From Streptomyces sp. JHA26 (GTDB taxonomy: Bacteria; Actinomycetota; Actinomycetes; Streptomycetales; Streptomycetaceae): a DNA stretch of 64,000 nt. Positions 54,878 to 63,913 of this stretch are shown one piece after another; the first letter of the stretch is position 1, and the number at the start of each line of letters is the position of its first letter. A model generated the notes under the pieces. That model saw nothing but the letters and a program-made list of their open reading frames with translations. It did not search any database and was not told where the DNA came from. The stretch is taken from the NCBI RefSeq assembly GCF_002005565.1, contig NZ_BDJC01000019.1, positions 45,076-109,075 on the forward strand. The letters run 5' to 3'. The position numbers and the translations under genes are program-made.

Positions 54878-56056
54878 ATGAGTCACGGCCCCCGGTCCGG
54901 CCTCGCCGCGGTGAGCTCCGCGCTGCTGGCCATGAGCAGGCACCTCGAGGTGCGCGACGTCCTCAAGACGATCGTCGCCTCGGCCCGCGAGCTGCTGGAC
55001 GCCCAGTACGCGGCCCTCGGCGTCCCCGACGACCACGGCGGCTTCGCCCAGTTCGTGGTCGACGGCGTCAGCGACGAGCAGTGGAAGGCCATCGGCCCCC
55101 TGCCGCGCCAGCACGGCATCCTCGCCGCGATGCTGCACGAGGCCCGGCCCGAGCGCCTCGCCGACGTCCGCGAGGACCCCCGCTTCGAGGGCTGGCCCGC
55201 CGCCCACCCCGACCTGGCCGACTTCCTGGGACTCCCGATCCGCGACGGCGACGAGGTCATCGGCGCGCTGTTCCTGGCGAACAAGCTGCGCCCTGTGGGG
55301 GGACACCCCCCACACCCCCCGTGCGAGAAGCCCCAGGGCGGCTGCGGCTTCACCGAGGAGGACGAGGAACTGCTCGGCATCCTCGCCCAGCACGCCGCGA
55401 TCGCCCTCACCAACGCCCGCCTGTACGAGCGCAGCCGAGAGCTGACCATCGCCGAGGAACGCTCCCGCCTCGCCCACGAACTGCACGACGCCGTCAGCCA
55501 GAAACTGTTCTCCCTGCGCCTGACCGCCCAGGCCGCCGCCACCCTGGTCGACCGCGACCCCGCGCGGGCCAAGGGCGAGCTCCAGCAGGTCGCCGCGCTC
55601 GCGGCCGAGGCGGCCGACGAGCTGCGCGCCGCCGTCGTGGAGCTGCGCCCCGCAGCCCTGGACGAGGACGGACTCGTCGCCACCCTCCGCACCCAGGTCC
55701 AGGTCCTCGACCGCGCCCACACCGCGCGCGTGACCTTCGCCGGCCGCGGTGTGAAGGCGCTGCCCGCCGCCCAGGAGGAGGCGGTGCTGCGCGTCGCCCA
55801 GGAGGCGCTGCACAACGCGCTGCGCCACTCCGGGGCGGAACACGTCGACGTGACGCTGGACCGGCGCGGTCCCGGAGCCGTGCTGCGGGTCACCGACGAC
55901 GGCAGCGGCTTCGACCCGCGCACGGTGCGCCGCGCGGGACGCCACCTGGGCCTGGTCTCCATGCGGGACCGGGCGAACGGCGCGGGCGGCAGACTGACCG
56001 TGGACTCGGCGCCCGGCAAGGGCACCACGATCGAGATGGAGGTTCCCGGTGGCTGA
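54878..56056 (+). CDS. GAF-domain sensor histidine kinase
   Basis: 392 aa soluble kinase. GAF domain (~15-185), HisKA_3 dimerisation with the phospho-acceptor His203 (AHELHDAVSQKLFSLRL), and HATPase_c with EALHNALRHSG (N box) and DDGSGFDPRTV (G1). No membrane helix, so it senses an internal signal. The GAF domain holds an odd ~18-residue insert, residues ~139-156 (GGHPPHPPCEKPQGGC), encoded by a palindromic G/C run. The response-regulator gene overlaps its end by eight bases; chpE follows. Confidence 0.92.
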   Translation: MSHGPRSGLAAVSSALLAMSRHLEVRDVLKTIVASARELLDAQYAALGVPDDHGGFAQFVVDGVSDEQWKAIGPLPRQHGILAAMLHEARPERLADVREDPRFEGWPAAHPDLADFLGLPIRDGDEVIGALFLANKLRPVGGHPPHPPCEKPQGGCGFTEEDEELLGILAQHAAIALTNARLYERSRELTIAEERSRLAHELHDAVSQKLFSLRLTAQAAATLVDRDPARAKGELQQVAALAAEAADELRAAVVELRPAALDEDGLVATLRTQVQVLDRAHTARVTFAGRGVKALPAAQEEAVLRVAQEALHNALRHSGAEHVDVTLDRRGPGAVLRVTDDGSGFDPRTVRRAGRHLGLVSMRDRANGAGGRLTVDSAPGKGTTIEMEVPGG

Positions 56057-56690
56057 TGCGATCAAGGTGCTGCTCGTCGACGACCACCAGGTGGTCCGCC
56101 GGGGGCTGCGCACCTTCCTGGAGGTGCAGGACGACATCGAGGTCGTGGGCGAGGCCGCCGACGGCGCCGAGGGCGTCGAGCGCGCAGAGCAGCTGAAACC
56201 CGACGTGATCCTCATGGACGTCAAGATGCCGGGCATGGACGGCGTCGACGCGCTGCGCAGGCTCCGCGAGCTCGACCACCCCGCGCGCGTACTGATCGTG
56301 ACCAGCTTCACCGAGCAGCGCACGGTCGTCCCGGCCCTGCGGGCGGGCGCGGCGGGCTACGTGTACAAGGACGTCGACCCCGACGCGCTGGCCGGCGCGA
56401 TCCGCTCCGTCCACGCCGGGCACATCCTGCTGCAGCCCGAGATCGCGGGCGCCCTCCTGTCCCAGGAGGAGAGCGGCTCCGGCCAGGGGAGAGGGGGCTC
56501 CCTCACGGAGCGGGAGCGCGAGGTGCTGGGCCTGATAGCCGACGGGCGGTCCAACCGGGAGATCGCCCGGACGCTGGTCCTCTCCGAGAAGACCGTGAAG
56601 ACCCACGTCTCGAACATCCTGATGAAACTCGACCTCGCGGACCGCACCCAGGCCGCGCTGTGGGCCGTGCGCCACGGTGTGGCCGGCTGA
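56049..56690 (+). CDS. NarL/LuxR-type response regulator
   Basis: 213 aa. Receiver domain with acidic pair Asp11/Asp12, phosphorylation site Asp57 (VILMDVKMPGMDG) and Lys in YVYKDVDPD. The C-terminal LuxR helix-turn-helix (~150-210) has LTEREREVLGLIADGRSNRE and LVLSEKTVKTHVSNILMKLD. GTG start overlapping the kinase end, so the pair is coupled. Targets unknown; the chaplin gene immediately downstream is a candidate. Confidence 0.94.
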   Translation: MADAIKVLLVDDHQVVRRGLRTFLEVQDDIEVVGEAADGAEGVERAEQLKPDVILMDVKMPGMDGVDALRRLRELDHPARVLIVTSFTEQRTVVPALRAGAAGYVYKDVDPDALAGAIRSVHAGHILLQPEIAGALLSQEESGSGQGRGGSLTEREREVLGLIADGRSNREIARTLVLSEKTVKTHVSNILMKLDLADRTQAALWAVRHGVAG

Positions 56691-56717
56691 CCGCCCGACC
56701 GGTACGCCGCGGTGACT

Positions 56718-56734
56718 CGGAGGGTTCCCCTCCG
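56718..56734. terminator. Short hairpin after the response-regulator gene
   Basis: CGGAGGG-TTC-CCCTCCG, seven perfect pairs with a 3-base loop, 27 bases past the stop. A modest terminator that would separate the two-component genes from chpE. Confidence 0.55.
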
Positions 56735-56854
56735 GTCCGAGATTCATACTGTCGTGGGAATGTCCCCCACATGGCGCATCCTCCCCCGCGCCCGGCCGTT
56801 CTCCAGTGCGTGCCGCGGCGAGTGCCGCGGCAATCGCTAGGGAGGGTTTCGCAA

Positions 56855-57100
56855 GTGAAGAACCTGAAGAAGGCAGCGGCCGTGACGATGGTGGCCGGCG
56901 GGCTGATCGCCGCCGGCGCGGGTATGGCCTCCGCCACCGACGGCTCCCACGCCCACGGTGAGGCCGTCGGCTCCCCGGGCATCGTCTCGGGCAACGTCGT
57001 CCAGGCGCCGGTCCACATCCCGGTGAACGCCGTCGGCAACAGCGTCAACGTCATCGGCCTCCTGAACCCGGCCTTCGGCAACCTGGGCCTCAACCACTGA
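56855..57100 (+). CDS. chpE: Short chaplin ChpE-like
   Basis: 81 aa: Sec signal peptide (VKNLKKAAAVTMVAGGLIAA, cleavage near ASA27) followed by one chaplin domain (GSPGIVSGNVVQAPVHIPVN, then AVGNSVNVIGLLNPAFGN). It lacks the Cys pair found in other chaplins, as is known for ChpE. Chaplins assemble into amyloid surface films that let aerial hyphae leave the aqueous medium. GGGAGG lies ten bases ahead of the GTG. Followed by a terminator hairpin. Confidence 0.93.
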   Translation: MKNLKKAAAVTMVAGGLIAAGAGMASATDGSHAHGEAVGSPGIVSGNVVQAPVHIPVNAVGNSVNVIGLLNPAFGNLGLNH

Positions 57101-57115
57101 CCCACCCCACAGCCC

Positions 57116-57143
57116 CGGCCTCCCGGCCCCACCCGGGAGGCCG
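57116..57143. terminator. Terminator after chpE
   Basis: Perfect 11-bp arms CGGCCTCCCGG and CCGGGAGGCCG with a CCCCAC loop, 16 bases past the chpE stop. Confidence 0.8.
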
Positions 57144-57176
57144 CTCGCACACCCCGCACCCAGCCTGCGGGCAGTC

Positions 57177-57264
57177 GTGCCTCCCCCAGCGCCTGAACGG
57201 CCTGGGAGGTGCCCCCAGGGCGGCACGGGTGGGCGCTGGGGGTTACCCCCTCTGGGGGAGGCAC
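57177..57264. repeat. Long-spaced 13-bp inverted repeat downstream of chpE
   Basis: GTGCCTCCCCCAG (57177-57189) and its exact complement (57252-57264) are 62 bases apart. Between them CAGCGCC...GGCGCTG can also pair, making one large fold-back. It has the look of the G/C-rich palindromic elements scattered in streptomycete intergenic DNA. Confidence 0.6.
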
Positions 57265-57338
57265 CCCGTCAGCGCCGGGCCGCGCACCCACCCGCCCCCG
57301 GGCCGTACCGGCCGCACCCCGTCAGCGCCGGGCCGCGC
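57261..57338 (+). repeat. 25-bp direct repeat downstream of chpE
   Basis: A 25-base unit beginning GCACCCCGTCAGCGCC occurs at 57261-57285 and again at 57314-57338, identical. It starts inside the right arm of the inverted-repeat element. Non-coding as far as can be seen. Confidence 0.7.
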
Positions 57339-57386
57339 TCCCCACCCCCGCACCCCACCGACGCCGGGCACCCCCACCAAGGGACG

Positions 57387-58166
57387 TCACCGCCCCCGCT
57401 CCTCCACAACGGAGTTGTACGCCGCGACCTGCGCCCGCCGGGCCGTCCGCTCCACCGGCCGCAACGCCTCCCCCCGCGCCGCCATCTCCGACGCGCTCAC
57501 CGCACCCCCGTGCCCGCTCCCGTACGCCAGTGCCACCAACGCCCCCACCCGCTGCGCCAACTCCAGCACCCGCACCGCCCGCGGCGGATACCCCGGCGCC
57601 AGCACCTCCCGCCCCCGCTCGGCCCTCGCCCGGTACGCCGCGACCGCCGCCTCCGCCACCGGCCCCGACCCGGCCACGTCCAGCCGCGTCAGCACCTCCG
57701 TCGCGTCCCGCAACGCCTCCGCCAGCTCCCGCTCCGCCTCCCCGAGCGACGGCACGTCCGCCGGCGGGGCCTCCCGCACCGGCAGACAGTGCCAGACCAC
57801 CTCGACGTGCACATCACCCGCGGGCCCGGCCTCGTACACCTCCGGCACCAGCCCCAGCGCGACGCCGTGACAGACCACCGCCTCCTCGGCCTCCAACGCC
57901 CGCGCGTTGAACTCCGGCGGCCCGCTCAGCCCCAGCGGATGCCCCGGCGCGGGCAGCGCGACCCGCAGCCCGGCCACCCCGAGCACGCGCAACCGCCCGA
58001 GCGCCAGCGTGAGACCGACGGGCCCCGCCTCACCGGGCAACCCCTCCACCCGGTGCACCGCGTCCTCGCCGACGATCGCCACCGCGGCGTCATCCGGCGA
58101 GACGATTCCGGCGATAAGGGCATTTCCCCAGGCGGCAAGGCGCCCTGCGCGTGGTTCCGAGAGCAT
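57387..58166 (-). CDS. Conserved actinobacterial protein of unknown function
   Basis: 259 aa, soluble. The N-terminal half is beta-rich (GPVGLTLALGRLRVLGVAGL; EEAVVCHGVALGLVPEVYEA) and the C-terminal half is helical (VLELAQRVGALVALAYGSGH). No catalytic motif recognised and no signal peptide. The ATG at 58166 starts the conserved part (MLSEPRAGRLAAWGNALIAG). Divergent from the ABC ATPase gene. Confidence 0.78.
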   Translation of the reverse strand: MLSEPRAGRLAAWGNALIAGIVSPDDAAVAIVGEDAVHRVEGLPGEAGPVGLTLALGRLRVLGVAGLRVALPAPGHPLGLSGPPEFNARALEAEEAVVCHGVALGLVPEVYEAGPAGDVHVEVVWHCLPVREAPPADVPSLGEAERELAEALRDATEVLTRLDVAGSGPVAEAAVAAYRARAERGREVLAPGYPPRAVRVLELAQRVGALVALAYGSGHGGAVSASEMAARGEALRPVERTARRAQVAAYNSVVEERGR

Positions 58167-58318
58167 GCCCCCACCCTAAGGACCGGACCGATGGAACAGC
58201 GAAGCCGACCGGTGGCGTAGATTTCCTGGAGGGCCTGCGCCCACCGGCGCGGCGGCCCGAGCCACAGGCGTACGCGACAGCCGAGACCGGCCACACTGCA
58301 AGGGGAGACACTGCGCTC

Positions 58319-59116
<798 letters not shown>

Positions 59117-59168
59117 CCGCCCCCGTGCGCCCTGTCCCCGGCACGGGTCACGGACCTACCATGACGAC

Positions 59169-59600
59169 GTGAACGACATCGACGCATGGGTGTGGTGGCT
59201 CGTCGCCGCGGCAGCGCTCGGAATTCCGCTCGTCGTGACCGCGATGCCGGAGTTCGGGATGCTCGCCGTCGGTGCGGTCGCGGCCGCCGTCGCCTCCGGC
59301 GTCGGGGCCGACCTCGTCGTCCAGGTACTCGTCTTCGTCATCGTCTCGGTCGCCCTCATCGCCGTCGTACGGCCCGTCGCCGCCCGGCACCGCTCCCAAC
59401 GGCCCCAACTCGCCACGGGAGTCGACGCCCTGAAGGGCAGACAGGCCGTCGTGCTGGAGCGGGTCGACGGCAACGGCGGCCGGATCAAACTCGCCGGCGA
59501 GATCTGGTCGGCACGCGCCCTCGACACCGGCCGCGCCTACGAAGCCGGCCAGGAAGTGGACGTCGTGGACATCGAGGGGGCCACGGCGATCATCATGTAA
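59169..59600 (+). CDS. NfeD-family membrane protein
   Basis: 143 aa: two or three N-terminal membrane helices (VWWLVAAAALGIPLVVTAMP; LVVQVLVFVIVSVALIAVVR) then an OB-fold NfeD domain (LKGRQAVVLERVDGNGGRIK; SARALDTGRAYEAGQEVDVV). NfeD proteins work with the SPFH/stomatin protein encoded next door in membrane microdomain organisation. GTG start. No NfeD protease domain (short form). Confidence 0.9.
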   Translation: MNDIDAWVWWLVAAAALGIPLVVTAMPEFGMLAVGAVAAAVASGVGADLVVQVLVFVIVSVALIAVVRPVAARHRSQRPQLATGVDALKGRQAVVLERVDGNGGRIKLAGEIWSARALDTGRAYEAGQEVDVVDIEGATAIIM

Positions 59601-59774
59601 CCCTTGCCGACGCAAGTGGCCCGAACGTGCCCCGGGGCATGCGACGGTCTGTCAGACTCGACCAGCAAGATCTTCAACAGCCGTAGGATCAGCAGTCACC
59701 AGGGTCACCAGGGCCGACAGATTCCTTGGACATCCGCCGAAGCGCTCAGGCGGAGAAGGGTACGCGGAGCCACG

Positions 59775-60734
59775 ATGCAACCGGTCATCATCGTTCTGAT
59801 CATCCTGGTGGTGTTGGTCTTCATCGCCCTGATCAAGACCATCCAGGTCATCCCCCAGGCCAGCGCCGCCATCGTCGAGCGCTTCGGCCGCTACACGCGG
59901 ACGCTGAACGCGGGACTCAACATCGTCGTCCCCTTCATCGACACCATCCGCAACCGCATCGACCTGCGCGAACAGGTCGTCCCCTTCCCGCCGCAGCCGG
60001 TCATCACCCAGGACAACCTGGTCGTCAACATCGACACCGTCATCTACTACCAGGTGACCGACGCCCGCGCCGCCACGTACGAGGTCGCCAGCTACATCCA
60101 GGCGATCGAGCAGCTCACCGTCACCACCCTGCGCAACATCATCGGCGGCATGGACCTGGAGCGGACCCTGACCTCCCGCGAGGAGATCAACGCGGCTCTG
60201 CGCGGCGTCCTCGACGAGGCCACCGGCAAGTGGGGCATCCGCGTCAACCGCGTCGAGCTCAAGGCCATCGAACCGCCCACCTCCATCCAGGACTCGATGG
60301 AGAAGCAGATGCGCGCCGACCGTGACAAGCGCGCCGCGATCCTCCAGGCCGAAGGTGTCCGGCAGTCCGAGATCCTGCGCGCCGAGGGCGAGAAGCAGTC
60401 CCAGATCCTGCGCGCCGAGGGCGAGGCCAAGGCCGCCGCCCTGCGCGCCGAGGGCGAGGCCCAGGCCGTCCGCACGGTCTTCGAGGCGATCCACGCCGGC
60501 GACCCCGACCAGAAGCTGCTCTCCTACCAGTACCTCCAGATGCTCCCGAAGATCGCCGAGGGCGACGCCAACAAGCTCTGGATCGTCCCCAGCGAGATCG
60601 GCGACGCACTCAAGGGCCTGTCCGGCGCCATGGGCAACTTCGGTGGCCTGGGCGGCGGTTCGGGCAGCGGCGGCAACTCCACGAGCAGCTCGGTCCCGGC
60701 CCAGGAACGCCGCGAGAAGCCGTCGATCGACTGA
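59775..60734 (+). CDS. SPFH/Band 7 (stomatin/QmcA-like) membrane scaffold protein
   Basis: 319 aa. N-terminal membrane anchor (MQPVIIVLIILVVLVFIALI), SPFH domain (~28-190, ASAAIVERFGRYTRTLNAGL), then a charged coiled-coil with a repeated EILRAEGEKQSQILRAEGEA pattern, and a Gly/Ser-rich tail. Forms oligomeric cages or scaffolds with its NfeD partner. ATG at 59775 with CGGAG upstream. Convergent with the HNH gene. Confidence 0.93.
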   Translation: MQPVIIVLIILVVLVFIALIKTIQVIPQASAAIVERFGRYTRTLNAGLNIVVPFIDTIRNRIDLREQVVPFPPQPVITQDNLVVNIDTVIYYQVTDARAATYEVASYIQAIEQLTVTTLRNIIGGMDLERTLTSREEINAALRGVLDEATGKWGIRVNRVELKAIEPPTSIQDSMEKQMRADRDKRAAILQAEGVRQSEILRAEGEKQSQILRAEGEAKAAALRAEGEAQAVRTVFEAIHAGDPDQKLLSYQYLQMLPKIAEGDANKLWIVPSEIGDALKGLSGAMGNFGGLGGGSGSGGNSTSSSVPAQERREKPSID

Positions 60735-60763
60735 CAGCGCCTTCCCGGGGCCACCAGGCCGCA

Positions 60764-60787
60764 CCCGCGCCCCGAGAGGGGCGCGGG
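60764..60787. terminator. Terminator after the SPFH gene
   Basis: CCCGCGCCCC-GAGA-GGGGCGCGGG, ten perfect pairs with a 4-base loop, between convergent genes. Confidence 0.8.
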
Positions 60788-60807
60788 ACCGTGTCGAATC
60801 GCGGCTT

Positions 60808-60888
60808 CGCCGCGTGAGGGCGACCAGCCACGACGAACCGGCAGCCGACGACGCGCACCAGCCCCTACGGCGAAGCCCTCACGCGGCG
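60808..60888. repeat. 14-bp inverted repeat spanning the HNH gene end
   Basis: CGCCGCGTGAGGGC (60808-60821) and its complement GCCCTCACGCGGCG (60875-60888). The right arm covers the last codons and stop of the HNH gene. May act as a terminator for that gene or be a remnant of a duplicated gene end. Confidence 0.5.
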
Positions 60889-61385
60889 TCCAACGCCAGC
60901 CACTCCGGCAGCGCGTCGAAGTCGTCCCGGGCCAGCGCCAGCAGCATCGCGTCGGCCGGCGTCGGCTCGAACGGCGCCCGCAACAGCGGCATCCCCGCCT
61001 GCTCCGGAGTCCGGTTCGCCTTGCGGTGATTGTCCTCCGCACACGACGCCACCGTGTTCAGCCACGTGTCCTGCCCGCCGTGCGACCTCGGCACCACGTG
61101 GTCCACGGTCGTCGCCCGCCCACCGCAGTACGCGCACCGGTGCCGGTCCCGGACCAGCACACCCCGCCTCGACCACGGCGCACGTCTTCGGAAGGGCACC
61201 CTCACGTACTGGCACAGCCTGATCACCCGGGGCGCCGGTATGTCCAGTGCGGCTCCGCGCATCCGCAGCTCGGGATGGGCCTGCTCGACGACGGCCTTGT
61301 CCTGGAGCACCAGAACGACGGCTCGGTTCAGCGTCACCGTCGACAGCGGCTCGAAGCTCGCGTTCAGCACCAGCGTGTCCCGCAT
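60879..61385 (-). CDS. HNH endonuclease family protein
   Basis: 168 aa. The HNH core at ~80-125 has C84AYC87 zinc pair, TVDHVVPRSHGG (catalytic His96), N110 and H120-R-K-A-N-R-T-P. The second zinc pair, usually C-X2-C, reads C115-A-E-D118, so one ligand is Asp. The N-terminal domain (VLNASFEPLSTVTLNRAVVL) is typical of the actinobacterial group of this family. Nuclease target unknown; possibly DNA repair. Confidence 0.88.
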   Translation of the reverse strand: MRDTLVLNASFEPLSTVTLNRAVVLVLQDKAVVEQAHPELRMRGAALDIPAPRVIRLCQYVRVPFRRRAPWSRRGVLVRDRHRCAYCGGRATTVDHVVPRSHGGQDTWLNTVASCAEDNHRKANRTPEQAGMPLLRAPFEPTPADAMLLALARDDFDALPEWLALDAA

Positions 61386-61592
61386 ACCAGCCCACCTCCC
61401 GTGCGCACCGGCCCACCCCCTGGCGGGCTGGGATCAACTCTGGCCGGGCACGCCGGGATGGACAACGCAATATCCGCCGCTCATCACGGGAGCCGCCCCG
61501 CATCACCTCCAGGCTCCCCGGCGACAAAAATGCCCGCCCCTGATCACTTCCAAGACCAGAGGCGGGCAAACGTTCCATGAACGCCCGATTGC

Positions 61593-62132
61593 TCAGTCGC
61601 CGGCGGGCACCTCGTACTCACCGACGAGCTGGGCGCGCGCGATCGTGTGGAACCGCAGGTTGAACCCCACGGCGGCGGGCGTCGCGTCGGCGTCCGGGCC
61701 GAGCTTCTCCTGATCCACGGCGTACACCGTGAACACGTACCGGTGCGGCCCGTCCCCGGCCGGCGGCGCGGCACCGCCGAACTCCTTGCTGCCGTAGTCG
61801 TTGCGCGCCTGTACGGCACCCTTCGGCAACCCCTCGAACGTGCCGCTGCCCGCACCCGCCGGCAGCTCGGTCACCGACGCCGGGATGTCGAACACCACCC
61901 AGTGCCAGAAACCGCTGCCCGTCGGGGCGTCCGGGTCGTAGCACGTGACGGCGAAGCTCTTGGTCCCGGCGGGGAAGCCCTCCCACCGCAGGTGCGGAGA
62001 GGTGTTGCCGGCCGCGTAGACCTGAGCGTCCTTGAGCGCCGCCCCCTCCTGGACGTCGTCACTCGTGACCGTGAACGACGGCACGGGCGGGTGGAAGTCA
62101 TGGGGGAGCGGACGCCGCTTGAGCTCGGTCAC
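61593..62132 (-). CDS. YbhB/YbcL family phosphatidylethanolamine-binding-like protein
   Basis: 179 aa. PEBP fold: [40 protein letters not shown] (ligand-pocket Asp/His), and [19 protein letters not shown]. Cytosolic (no signal). Bacterial members are of unsettled role, possibly protease or kinase modulators. GTG start giving [13 protein letters not shown]. Next upstream on the same strand is spo0M. Confidence 0.91.
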   Translation of the reverse strand: MTELKRRPLPHDFHPPVPSFTVTSDDVQEGAALKDAQVYAAGNTSPHLRWEGFPAGTKSFAVTCYDPDAPTGSGFWHWVVFDIPASVTELPAGAGSGTFEGLPKGAVQARNDYGSKEFGGAAPPAGDGPHRYVFTVYAVDQEKLGPDADATPAAVGFNLRFHTIARAQLVGEYEVPAGD

Positions 62133-62181
62133 CTCGGTACCTCCTGATCGTGTGGTGCTGAGATGACCGAGCCTAGAACCA

Positions 62182-62964
62182 CTAGAACCAGTTCCGCTTG
62201 CTGCCGACCTCGGAGAGCCACTGGTTGAGGTACGCCGCCCAGTCGGTCCCCTGGTAGTCGTTCAGCCCCACCTTGAACGACCGGAAGGTGTCGCTGCCCT
62301 CGCTGAACAGGCCCGGCTTCTTGTCCATCTCCAGCACGACGTCCATCGCCTGCGCGTCGGCCACGAAGCTCAGCTCGACCTGGTTCAGCCCGCGGTACTG
62401 CTGCGGCGGGAAGAACTCGATCTCCTGGTAGAACGGCAGCTTCTGCCGCGTACCGCGGATGTGGCCGCGCTCCATGTCCGCGCTCTTGAAGCGGAAGCCC
62501 AGCTGGATGAACGCGTCCAGGATCGCCTTCTGCGCCGGCAGCGGGTGCACGTTGATCGGGTCCAGGTCACCGGAGTCCACGGCACGAGCGATCTCCAGCT
62601 CGGTCGTGACCCCGATGTCCATCCCGCGCAGCGGCTGCCCGTCGATCATCGTGACCGGCGTCTCCCAGGGGATCTCCAGCCCGAACGGCACCGCGTGCAC
62701 GGCCCCGGCCTTCAGCTCGAAGGCACCACCGAGCCGCACCTTCGTGAACTCGATGTCCTGCTTGTACTCCTGGTCGCCGCTCTCCACCTCGACCTTGGCC
62801 TGCAGACCGACCGACAGGCCCTCGATCTGCTGGTCGACCGAACCACCCTGGATCCGCACCTCACCCTGGACGACACCGCCCGGAACGACGTTGACCTCGC
62901 TCAGTACGGTCTCCACCGAAGCTCCGCCGGCCCCCAGGCTCGCGAGCAGCTTCTTGAACGCCAT
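62182..62964 (-). CDS. Sporulation-control protein Spo0M-like (arrestin fold)
   Basis: 260 aa. The whole length matches Spo0[41 protein letters not shown], and the C-terminal [20 protein letters not shown]. Arrestin-like beta sandwich; in Bacillus it affects sporulation and the cytoskeleton. Cytosolic. ATG at 62964 with GGAGAGGGAG upstream, a strong ribosome site. Probably followed in the same transcript by the PEBP gene 49 bases on. Confidence 0.9.
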   Translation of the reverse strand: MAFKKLLASLGAGGASVETVLSEVNVVPGGVVQGEVRIQGGSVDQQIEGLSVGLQAKVEVESGDQEYKQDIEFTKVRLGGAFELKAGAVHAVPFGLEIPWETPVTMIDGQPLRGMDIGVTTELEIARAVDSGDLDPINVHPLPAQKAILDAFIQLGFRFKSADMERGHIRGTRQKLPFYQEIEFFPPQQYRGLNQVELSFVADAQAMDVVLEMDKKPGLFSEGSDTFRSFKVGLNDYQGTDWAAYLNQWLSEVGSKRNWF

Positions 62965-63109
62965 GTCTCTCCCTCTCCAGGCTGTGTGTGAACCCTCGGT
63001 CCCTAGAAACGCGATCAGGCCGTGTCCGGTTCCGCGCCCCCCACCCCGACAAGGCGGGCGTCCGCTGACCACCCTTGGGAACCCGCCCCCTGCGTTACGC
63101 TCGGACGGC

Positions 63110-63751
63110 ATGATCGCGACCCCTGACCGTACGCCCCTGCCCCGGGAATTCTTCGACCGCCCCGTCCTCGAGGTGGCCCCCGACCTCCTGGGTCGCATCC
63201 TCCTGCGGAACACCCCGGACGGTCCGATCGCCCTCCGCCTCACCGAGGTCGAGGCCTACGACGGCCAGAACGACCCCGGCTCCCACGCCTACCGAGGCCG
63301 CACCCCCCGCAACGACGTGATGTTCGGTCCCCCCGGACACGTGTACGTCTACTTCACCTATGGCATGTGGTTCTGCATGAACCTGGTCTGCGGCCCCGAA
63401 GGCAGGGCGAGCGCCGTCCTCCTCCGCGCCGGCGAGATCACCGAGGGCGCCGAGCTGGCCCGTACCCGTCGGCTTTCGGCCCGCAACGACAAGGAACTGG
63501 CCAAGGGGCCGGCCCGCCTGGCCACCGCCCTCGGCGTGGACCGCGCCCTGAACGGCACGGACGCGTGCGGCACCGACGACTCCCCGCTGCGCATCCTGAC
63601 CGGCACCCCCGTGCTCCGCGACCAGGTGCGCAACGGTCCGCGAACCGGCGTGGCCGGAGAGGGGGGCGTCCACCCCTGGCGCTACTGGGTCGCTGACGAC
63701 CCGACGGTCAGCCCGTACCGCGCGCACGTGCCCCGGCGCCGCCGAAGTTGA
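63110..63751 (+). CDS. DNA-3-methyladenine glycosylase (AAG/MPG family)
   Basis: 213 aa base-excision repair enzyme removing alkylated purines. The family signatures are [20 protein letters not shown] (catalytic Glu), [20 protein letters not shown] and [15 protein letters not shown] at 63110; the longer open frame upstream overlaps spo0M antisense and is not coding. Divergent from spo0M across ~145 bases. Confidence 0.94.
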   Translation: MIATPDRTPLPREFFDRPVLEVAPDLLGRILLRNTPDGPIALRLTEVEAYDGQNDPGSHAYRGRTPRNDVMFGPPGHVYVYFTYGMWFCMNLVCGPEGRASAVLLRAGEITEGAELARTRRLSARNDKELAKGPARLATALGVDRALNGTDACGTDDSPLRILTGTPVLRDQVRNGPRTGVAGEGGVHPWRYWVADDPTVSPYRAHVPRRRRS

Positions 63752-63885
63752 CTCGCCCCCACGAGGCGCGTAACGTAGCCCGAGCCGCTGAACCGGGTAC
63801 GGCGATCGCCTGCAGCCGGAGCGGCCAACCCACTACAACGATTCCCCTCGCGGGGCGGATTTCGGCGTGTCCGCATGCCTGAATT

Positions 63886-63913
63886 TCGACTCACCGGCTC
63901 GATTATGAGTCGA
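63886..63913. repeat. 8-bp inverted repeat in the right-edge promoter region
   Basis: TCGACTCA (63886-63893) and TGAGTCGA (63906-63913) with 12 bases between, overlapping a -35-like TCGACA at 63910-63915. Possible operator or part of the rRNA promoter region. Confidence 0.5.
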
